From: Ampullaceana balthica
Lineage: Eukaryota; Mollusca; Gastropoda; Lymnaeidae
NCBI GenBank assembly: GCA_944989445.1
Contig: CALYLW010001013.1
Span: 431,892-495,891 of the forward strand
Length of the DNA stretch: 64,000 nucleotides
Reading direction: 5' to 3'
Each line of letters begins with the position of its first letter. The first letter of the stretch is position 1. Below are positions 54,791 through 64,000 of the stretch, one piece after another. The translations under genes and the position numbers were made by a program. Below the pieces are notes generated by a model. It was not told the origin of the DNA, did not search any database, and saw only the letters and a list, made by a program, of their open reading frames with translations.

Positions 54791-57685
54791 ATAACAAAAT
54801 TGATGGTTTAAATTTAAATTATCATACTTTCTTATTTTCTCGACACCATATCATTAATTATTAAGAAGGTGGTTTGATTAATCACTACCTGATTTCATGA
54901 TAAATCTACATTTTTTTAACGGAAATTTGAGGACCCAAAACCAATAAGTTATTTTTGAATTGTGCCTACCCTGGTCTGGCAAAAAATACACTAAAGCAAC
55001 TGATTATCGTGACCCATAACAACTTGATTTATTTGAGCAATTAATATCCCGAGGATACTGTTTTGTATACTAGATGATTTTTAAACACTATTCTGTTTTA
55101 AAAATCAAAATTTCCTACATAATATTTTGTTAATATTAAGCCCTTATTTTATATGTCATTTTATAAGCTAACAAAGCTAATATGAAATAGGCCACCCCTT
55201 GAATAATAAATCCAAAGAAAAATAATCAGTTATTTAAGTGAAACAAGTATCTGCCAATTATTGCTTGTTTCTCTGCCTAAAAAAATATTCCTACTGTCTT
55301 GATAATTTCATACTTGGCTTATAAAATGGAGTGTGTGGATTTTAAGAGGTTTTTCATGAACCAAAGGAATCACAAGATTTTGTTTTAATTTTTTGATTCT
55401 CGGAAAAAGAAATTGAGCCTTGCCATTAGATGTTTGTAGCTGTTGTTGGTATTCTGGTAAAGTTATAGAGAACAGCGAGTGCTATTAAAGCAGAAATACC
55501 AAAATTGATGCGGTCATATTTAACTTCAACTACTTTTATTTATCTAGACACCTAACGATTATTATAAAGAAGGGGTTTGATTTACATACACTAATTTCCT
55601 GAACGTTTACATCATTATTAAGTGGAATGTGAACTCAAATGCAAATAAGGTTATTTTATTGTAAACTACCCGTCGCTCGCGCGAGGCATTGCTGCTCATT
55701 TTCCATAGTGCGGTGCGTATTATATTGACGATAAATTTTTAAAAATATATTCCCGCTCTGTGATTGTTATGCTAATAATTTCTGTACACAGTGCGCATTA
55801 TTTTAAAAGTGTTTATATAAACCATTTTCCCTGTGATCAAATGGAATCTTGAAATTAATCTGCAGACTGTGTAGTAGTTTTTTAAACGCAATTTTCCTTT
55901 TGGAAAAATTGCGTTGTAAGATTCGAAATGTCTGTCAACGCTTCTTGACCATCTGTGACTCCTGCAACAATACCGATAGAGGGTTCGGGTCTTTGCCCTA
56001 TGCTAAGGAGGTCCCACGGATGTGCTACGGCTAAAAAATACCGGAATAGGTTTACAGGATTCCTGGAGGAATCCAAAAACCCGAAAAAATATCAGAATTT
56101 ATCCCATTTTCACGACCATGCATACCATCTTATGGGTTGAAAGAAACGTCAACAGTAGCTAATAATATTTAAAACAAATGTTGGTGGGGGATGGTTGTGG
56201 TATTGCACCTTTTGTTCGACTAGCGTAATTTTAGATGTAATTTTGAAGCAATTGTTTGTTTTTTTTGTTTTTTTTAAATTGCTATGAAATGACAATACAT
56301 ATGTATATCCTAGCATGATACAATAAATGTTAATGGAGTTTTCGTTTTGTGAATGCTTATTTAGATTGTCTGCGTGGTGCTCATTCATATGACACATTCT
56401 TGAGGTGTGATGTAGCGTGATAGGATATGACTTGATATTGTTTTATTAGTGTCCGACTTACTTTATTTGAATCCGACTTTAATGTACATCTAGAAACGGT
56501 ATTCTTCCTCTGATACATCGAAAAAATTCCTCTGTACTAGGTAAAAGTCCGCGAGCTTTCTACTTCTTGAAATTATCTGAACTAAGATATGAGACATATA
56601 CATGAAAATTCGGACTGATACATTTTATATGTCGCTGCGCTGCTGTAGTATTCTATTCTACATACTGTTCAGTTATCGTCATCTGTCACTAAAGAGATAT
56701 TGTATCGTCAAAAACTTTGGTGAAAAGTCAGAGTATAAATTTTAGTAGAAGTGAAAAAACATGAAACTATAAGCAAAATAAAAAGTTGACATATTTTTAC
56801 ATGTAGAACCTACGTGAGCCCACAAGTGACATATGATTTAACGTACAGACCACTCGGTGACAAGTTGACACATTTTAATATGAAACTGTAGGCCACGGAC
56901 GAAGTTGACGATATACAGTTGACACGGAGCACATAGGAACACTTTGTTGAAATGTTTCAATATGTTATTGTAAAACCTAATAAATATTTGTTAACACTTT
57001 TTGTTTTCATAATTCAGGAAAAGCTCAATGTATACTTATACATACTTACCTGACTACAGGCAGTTTGTAAAATATTAATATAATAAAAATACAGAATCCT
57101 TTATGTCATAAACTTTCAATACACCAATTATAGTCTCACACCAACATTGGCTAAGTCCCTACCATATGAAAGAGATACAGTATAACTAGACATTACGTAT
57201 GGTTAACAGTACACTTACATTAGGTTGATTTCTCTCACTGAGTGATCACAGACAGAAAGAAGAGACAACGGCAACGAGAGAGATAAATAAATCTAATTAG
57301 ACTTATCGTGTTTAACAATGGCCACATCAATCCGTCAGTATAAATCCCTTATGTCCTATGAAAATGTAAAATAGATATGTTTGCATTTCTACAGTGGCAT
57401 GTTTTAAGCTTACTTACAAAGTTGTTAAAAAGTTTTAAAAATCTCGTAAGTATTGTTTTTGTCCTTTGCCCTCAATCGCTTGTCTTCTTTGTGAAAACTT
57501 TCTCAAATGATATGTCACCCAAATATTATAATCAGTCCGGATTAAATTGTATGTTCTGTATAAGCAAATGTAACCAAAAGTGACCTGCATTGGTCCTAGG
57601 TCAATTATTGAATTGATATGTTAGGATCATTGCTGGCTTACTTTAATAAGTAAACATAAAGGATTGAGCTGGAGAATGCTAGGGT
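54790..57685 (-). repeat. Right arm of the large imperfect inverted repeat
   Basis: The reverse complement of the left arm from about 50,225 back to 47,372, in unbroken block order. It is shorter because it lacks the left arm's second ~715-bp copy. The family B-like words also appear here (GCGGTGCGTATTATATTG at 55,710; CAAAAACTTTGGTG at 56,709). The outer end is cut by the satellite that starts at about 57,690. The minus frame 55,882-56,076 and plus frame 57,377-57,583 show no motif. Confidence 0.8.
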
Positions 57686-57689
57686 GTGG

Positions 57690-60600
57690 AGTGTTGATTG
57701 CAAAGGGGATGCAAGGGTGATTAAAGTAGTTAGTGGATTGCAGCGGGTGATGACCATGGGTGATGAAGAGGTTGCATGAAAAGACTGATGCAATGTGTGA
57801 TGCAAAGTGTGATGCAGACGGGTGATGCAAAGTGATGCAGAGTGTGATGCAAAGGTGATGCAGAGGGTGATGCAAGAGTGATGCAGAGGTGATGCAGAGG
57901 GTGATGCAAAGGAGTGATGCAGAGTGTGATGCAAAGTGTGATGCAGAGGGTGATGAAAGTGAGCAGGGTGATGCAAGAGTGATGCAGAGGGTGATTGCAA
58001 AGGTGATGCAGAGGGTGATGCAAGGGCTGATGCAGAGGTGATGAAAGGTGATGCAGAGGGTGATGCAAAGTGTGATGCAGAGGTTGATGCAAAGACTGAT
58101 GCAGAGGGTGATGCCAAAGTGTAATGCAGAGGTTGATGCAAAGACTGATGCAGCAGTGTGATGCATACGGGTGATGCAGAGGTGATGCAAACGGTCTGAT
58201 GCCACAGTGCGATGCAAAGACTGATGCAGCGTCTGATGCATAGGTTGAGATGCAATGGGCTGATGAAACAGGTACTGTAGAGGGGATCAAAGGCTGATGC
58301 AGAGGTGATGCACACGTACCGATGTGCAGAGTGCGATGCAAAGGAGATGCTAACGTGATGCCAGAGTGTGGTGCAGAGGGTGATGCGCGGTGATGCAACG
58401 AAATGATGAGAAGACGATGCAAAGGGTGATGCGCAAACGGGTGTATGAAGAGAGTGATGGCAAAGAGTGATGCAAAGTTGATGCAGACGCATGGTGCAAA
58501 GACTGATGCAGAGTGTGATGCAAAGGTGATGCAGAGGGTGGATGCAAGTGTGAGCAGATCGGTGATGCAAAGACTGATGCGAGTGTGACGCAAAGAGCTG
58601 ATGCAGAGTGAGCAAATGTGATGCAAGTGAAGCAAAGTGTGATGCAGGGTGATGCAAAGACAGATGCAAGTGTGAGCAAAGTGTGCTGCAAGGTGATGCA
58701 AGACTGATGCAGAGTCGTGATGCAAATACAGGAGTGATCGCACGAGGTGATGCAACGGTGATGCCAAAACGCCGGTGATGATTCAAAGATGTGATCGCAC
58801 AATGCCGTGATGCATTAGGTTAATGCGAGACTCTGCAGAGCGTGTGCAATGCAGAAGAAAAGGAGTGGTGCAGATGGCGGAATCGTTGTCCAAGAGGCTG
58901 ATGAATGAGAGTTGATGAGGACCCTGGTGATGCAAAGGGTGATGCAGAAGCGGTGATGCAAAGTGTTAACTGACAGAGGCAGTGATGCAAGACTGATGCA
59001 GAGTGTGATGCAAAGGCGGTGACTGCAGGTTGGCTAGTGTGACTGCAATAGTGTAATGCAGTAGGCTTACCGTGCGTGATGCAAACGGCTGCATGCCAAA
59101 GGGTGATTCAAAGAGTGATGCAGAGGTGCTGATGCACACGACTGACTGCATGAGTTTGATGCAAAGTGTCGCATGCAGAGGTTGAGTGCAAGAGTACGAT
59201 GCAGAGGGCGATGCCTAAGATCTCGATGCACGAGTGTGAGTGCATAGCATGAGATGCAATCGCGGTGATGAAAAGGGTGATGTAGAGGGAAGTGATGCAA
59301 AGGTGATGCAGAGAGAGTGATGCAAACTGAGCAGAGTGATGCCAGAGGTTGATGCAAAGTCGAGTGCAGAGGGTGAGCAAAGACTGATGGAGTGTGATGC
59401 ATAGGGTGAGCAAAGGGTGATTAAAAGTGTGATGCCGAGAGGGTGATGCCAAGTGTGATGAAGAGGTTGATGAAAACACTGATGCAATGTGTGATGCAAA
59501 AGTGTGATGCAGAGGATGATGCAAAGAGTGATGCAAAAGGTGATTTAAGAGGGTGATGCAAAGAATGATGCAGAGTGTGCTGAAAAGGGAGATGCAACAC
59601 GGTGATGCAAAGTGTGGTGCAGAGGGTGATTGCGCAGGTTGATGAAGAAAAGTGATGCAAAAGATCTGATGCAAAGTGTAATGCAAAGGGTGTTGAAGAG
59701 GGTGATGCAAAGAGTTATGCCAAGGGTGAATGAGAGCGGTGATGCAAAGCCTGATGCCGAGATTTGTGATGCAACAGTGTGTGCAGAGGGGTGATGCAAA
59801 GATGATGCAGAGGGTTGATGCAAAGACTGATGCAAAGAGTGAGGCAAAGAGTGATGCAGAGGGTGATGCAGTGTAATGAAAGGGTGATGCAAATGATGCA
59901 GAGGGTGATAGCAAGGTGATGCAGAGGTGATGCAAATGACTGATGCTGGTATATGCAAAGACTGATTGCAGAGTGAGTGCAATGTGATGCAAAGGTGATG
60001 CAAAGAGTGATGCAAAGGTTGATGCAAAGAATGATGCAGAGTGTGATGCAAGGTGATGCAGAGGTGATGCAAGGATGCAAAGGGTGATTCTACAAGAGTG
60101 ATGCATGAGTGATGATAGGTAAGGCGAGATCAGAGTGTTGTGTGATGCAAAGGGTGATGCAGAGGGTGTTGCCAAAGGGTGATAAATAGAGAGCAGAGTG
60201 CACATGCAGAATAAGGTGATGATCCAAGGACCTAGCATGCTAGAGGGTGATGGCCAAAGACATGTAATGCAGAGGGGTGATGCAACAGTCGTAATGCGAA
60301 AGAGTTGATGATGCCAACGGGTCGACTGCAGAGATGTGCCTCAGTACGCAACAAAGGGTTTATGACGAGCGTAGATGCAAACGAGGTGATGATGCAAATT
60401 GGATCGTGATTAAAAGAGTGACGCGAGAGGTGATGCACAGAAGGCTGATGCGCAGTGTGTTGCAAGGAGCGCTGATGCAGAGGTGCAGTGCTTAACAAGT
60501 TGCGATGTGCAGAGGTGCAGAGATGCCACGTCAGCTGACGCAGACGTGATGAACGATGTTGATAAGAACTGATGCAATGGGTGATGCAAAGGGTGATGCT

Positions 60601-63600
60601 AGATGGGTGATGCAAGAGAAGTGATGCAGAGAGGTGACGCAGAGGGTGATGCAGAGAGTGATTGCAGAGGTTGTGCAAAGTCCGATGCAGAGGGGTGATG
60701 AGCCAGAAGGCTGATGCAGCAAGTGTGTAATGCAGAGGGTGATAGCAGAGGCTGCTTAAGTGTGATGCAGAGGTTGATGCCAAGTGTGATGAGAGGTGAT
60801 GAAAAACTGATGCAATGTGTGATGCAAAGTGTGATGCAGAGGATGATGCAAAGAGTGATGCAAAAGGTGATTAAGAGGGTGATGCAAGAATGATGCAGAG
60901 TGTGCTGAAAAGGATGATGCAAACGGTGATGAAAGTGTGTGCAGGGGTGAGAGGGTGATGCGACAGTGTGATGCAGAAAATTGTGATGACGACGTGCAGT
61001 GATGCAAAGGGTGATGCAGAGTGATGCAAAGGTGTATGCAAAGGTGTGATGCAGAGGGTGATGCTACAGTGCCTGATGCAGAGGGACTGCAAATGTGATG
61101 GCAGAGTGTGATGCAAAGGATGATGCAGAGGGTGTGCATGTGTGCACAGGGTGATTGCAAAGCGTTGATGCAAGGGTGATGCAAAGTGTATGCCGAGTGT
61201 GAGCTAAGTGTGAGCAGCGGGTGATGCAAAGTGTATGCGAGGGTGATGCAAAGACTGATGCAGAGTGTGATGCCAAAGCTGAAGCAGAGTGTGATGCAAA
61301 GTGTGATGCAGGGTGATGCAAAGTGTGTGATGCAAAGCGATCAAGGGTTGATGCAGAGTGGTGATGCCACGGGTGATGCAGAGGTTGCATGCACCCTGAG
61401 TGCTGCAACGGGTGATTCCACGAGTGATGCACCGTGATGCCTGCACGGTTGCTGCACGACGACTCACTGCCGCGTGTGCTGCAAATGGGTGCATTGCAGA
61501 GAGAGTGTTCTACAGTGTGATGCAGAGGGTGCTGCCAGTGTGCTGACGGTAGCTGGAAAGCCTGCTGCAGATGGTGATTGCAGAAAGCTGTGATGCAGAG
61601 GGTGATGCAAAGACTGCATGCAGAGTGTGATGCAATGGGTGATGCATGCGTGATGCAAATGTGATGAATGCAGTCGGTGATGCAACGAGTGATGCAAAGG
61701 GTGATTCAAAGAGTGATGCAGAGTGTGATGCAAAGACTGAAGCTGTCGTGTGATGCAGAGGTTGATGCCAGCGGTTTGATGCAAAGTACGATGCAGAGGG
61801 CGATGCAACGACTGACTGCAGAGTGTGATGCCACAGGGTGATGCAGATGGGTGATAGCAAGGGTATGCATGTAGAGGGTGATGCAAAGGCTGATGCAGAG
61901 GGTGATGCAAAGGGTGATGCAGAGGAGTGATGCGGAGGTTGATGGCAACGTCCGTGCAGAGGGTGATGCAAAAGATTGATGCAGAGATGTGGATGCCATA
62001 GGGTGATGTGCAGAGGGTGTTAATTAAAAGTGTGATGCAGAGGGTGATGCACAGTGTGTTGAGAGGGTGATGCAAAGCACTGATGACGATGTGATGATGC
62101 GCAAGCGGTTGATGCAGAGGGTGATGCAAAGAGTGATGCAAAAGGTGATTAAGAGGGTGATGCAAAGAATGATGCAGAGTGTGCTGAAAAGGGAGATGCA
62201 ACACGGTGATGCAAAGTGTCGTAAAGATCATTGAGACGGTGATGCCTGAGGTTGATGCGAAAACTGACTGAAAAGACTGATGCTAAAGTGTGATGCAACA
62301 AGAGCGCGTGTTTGAAGGAGGGTGATGCAGAGGAGTGATGCCAAGGGAGGTGATGGAGTGGGTGATGCAAACGCTGATGCAGAGTGTGATGCAAAGTGTG
62401 AGCAGAGGGTGATGCAAAGCTATGCTGCAGAGGAGTGATGCAAAGCTGATGCCAGCGAGTGATGCATAAGAGTGATGCAGATGGGTGATGCAAAGGTACG
62501 ATGCAGAGGGTGATGCAAAGTGTGATGCAGAGAGGTGATGCAAAGTGTGATGCAGTGGGTGATGCAAGACTGATGTCAAAAGGGTGTATTGCAGAGGGTG
62601 ATGCCAGTGGTTGATGCTACACTGGTGATGCAAAGTGGACTTCACAGAGTGATAGGCAAAGGTGGATGACAGAGGCGATGAAGCAAGACATGATGCATTG
62701 TGTGATGCAAAGGGTGATGCAGAGTGGATGCAACACGGGGATGCAAAGGGTGATTCAAAGAGTGATGCAGGAGGGTGAGCAAAGACTCGATCGCATGTGT
62801 GTGATGCAAAGGTTGATGCAGAGGTTGATGCAATACCGTGATGCAGAGTGTGATGCAAAGAGGTTGACCTGCACAGGGTGCTGCAGAGGTGATGCAGAGC
62901 TAATGATGCATAGTCGATGACAGGCCGCAGAGGGATGCTATAGAGGACTCGACAGGAGAGTGTGATGCAAGAGGGTGCTGATGCAGAGACGTTGATGTGC
63001 AAAGACGTGATGCAATGTGTGATCCAGGAGTGTGATGCAGAGGCTGATCGCGAGATCTCGAGTGTGATTCAAAAGGGTGCTGCACAGCGGGTGATGCAGA
63101 GTCTGATGCATGGGTCGATCGCAAGGCTGTATGCATGTGGTTGTGACTGCAACTGGTGATAGCAGACAGGACTGATTGCAAAGACTGATGCAGAGGGTGG
63201 TGCCAAGGGTCTGATGCAGAGGGTGAATGCAAACGGGTGATGATGCATGAGGGTGATGTCTCAGAGTGTAATGCAACAGAGGGTGATGCACAAGACTGAT
63301 GCAGTAGTGTGATGCAAAGCTCGATGCAGGGGTATACTGATGCAACGCAGTAACGAATGAAGGGTGCATGCAAAGACTGTGATAGAGTGTGCTATGCAAG
63401 AGGGTGATGCAATGGTGATGCAGAGGTTGATTCAAAGAGTGATGCAGAGGGTGATGCAAAGATGATGTAGAGGGTTGATGCAAAGACTGATGCATGTGTG
63501 GATGCAAAGTGTGATGCAGAGGGTGATGCAAAGTGTGATGCAGAGGGTGTATGCAAAGATGATGACAGAGTGTGATGCAAAGGGTGATGCAGAGGGTGAT

Positions 63601-64000
63601 GCAAAGTCGTAATGCAGAGGGTGATGCAAAGACTGATGCAGAGTGTGATGCAAAGGGTGATGCAGAGGGTGATGCAAAGTGTATGCAGAGGGTGATGCGC
63701 AGGGTGATGAAGAGTGTGATGCAAAGACTGATGCAAAGTGTGATGCAAAGGGTGATGCAAAGAGGGTGATGCAAAGAGTGATGCCAAGGGTGATGAGAGG
63801 GTGATGCAAAGGACTGATGCAGAGTGTGATGCAAAGGGTGATGCAGAGGGTGATGCAAGGTGATGAGAGGGTGATGCAAAGACTGATGCAGAGTGTGATG
63901 CAAAGGGTGATGCAGAGGGTGATGCAAAGTGTAATGCAGAGGGTGATGCAAAGACTGATGCAGAGTGTGATGCAAGCTAGAGTGTGATGCAAGGGTGATG
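57690..64000. repeat. Satellite array on a ~12-bp GATGCAAAGGGT-type motif, runs off the window
   Basis: At least 6.3 kb of GATGCA(A/G)AG(G/A)GT, with GTGT and ACT endings alternating to give 24-bp dimers such as GATGCAAAGTGTGATGCAGA. It is regular at about 57,780-58,150 and 63,400-64,000. Between those, irregular single-base insertions, deletions and substitutions are frequent. The many minus-strand frames rich in HHTLHQSLHHP or ASPSASPFAS (up to 382 codons) are translations of the satellite and not genes. The 12- and 24-bp periods keep several frames open. Confidence 0.95.

Noticed and set aside
57627..63992. Many long minus-strand frames rich in His, Leu, Ser and Ala (up to 382 codons)
   Set aside because: They are translations of the 12/24-bp satellite; overlapping frames on both strands are open for the same reason, and none has a non-repeat domain.

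Overview
This is a repeat-rich, AT-rich stretch of a eukaryotic nuclear genome. The hAT, Mutator-like (MULE), pogo/mariner-like, RTE-type and Jockey-superfamily relics, the many minisatellites and the absence of any compact gene fit an invertebrate animal. A mollusc is my best guess, but nothing here proves the species. I found no intact host gene, no confident tRNA or rRNA gene, and nothing bacterial. Every open frame longer than about 100 codons is either a retrotransposon reverse transcriptase or a by-product of a tandem repeat.

Layout. 1-6.8 kb: AT-rich DNA with dispersed repeats (families A, B and C), an old segmental duplication and two minisatellites. 6,795-17,929: an 11.1-kb hAT transposon with a perfect 8-bp target-site duplication (TSD). 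Its decayed ZMYM1-type transposase is split by a second element (8,402-15,488) with 1.6-kb terminal inverted repeats (TIRs), AGT...ACT ends and a 6-bp TSD. These are Polinton/Maverick-like hallmarks, but no Polinton genes are visible. A trimer of a ~488-bp dispersed element (family B) lies in the hAT 3' part. 19.3-19.7 kb: the 3' end of an RTE-type LINE. 21.9-23.6 kb: a non-autonomous hAT element carrying a pogo/mariner-like element. 25-31.3 kb: two decayed MULE transposase fragments in opposite orientations, with several minisatellites between and inside them. 31.3-39.1 kb: family A, B and C copies, a 360-bp hAT-like MITE and further arrays. 40.5-43.7 kb: three arrays, including a 31-bp array with higher-order organisation. 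46.0-46.7 kb: the 3' end of a second hAT lineage. 47.4-57.7 kb: a large imperfect inverted repeat with two oppositely oriented Jockey-superfamily LINE copies near its centre. 57.7-64 kb: a satellite built on a ~12-bp motif that runs off the window.

How it works together. The window records nested insertion rather than a pathway. The order is partly readable. The hAT transposase was present before the Polinton-like element split it. A family B element interrupts a family A copy. A pogo-like element sits inside a hAT MITE. The two LINE copies look much more alike than the arms around them, so they are probably younger than the arm duplication. Minisatellites repeatedly arise inside or at the edge of transposon sequence; the 43-bp array is made from a piece of MULE transposase coding sequence. 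All identity statements are by eye.
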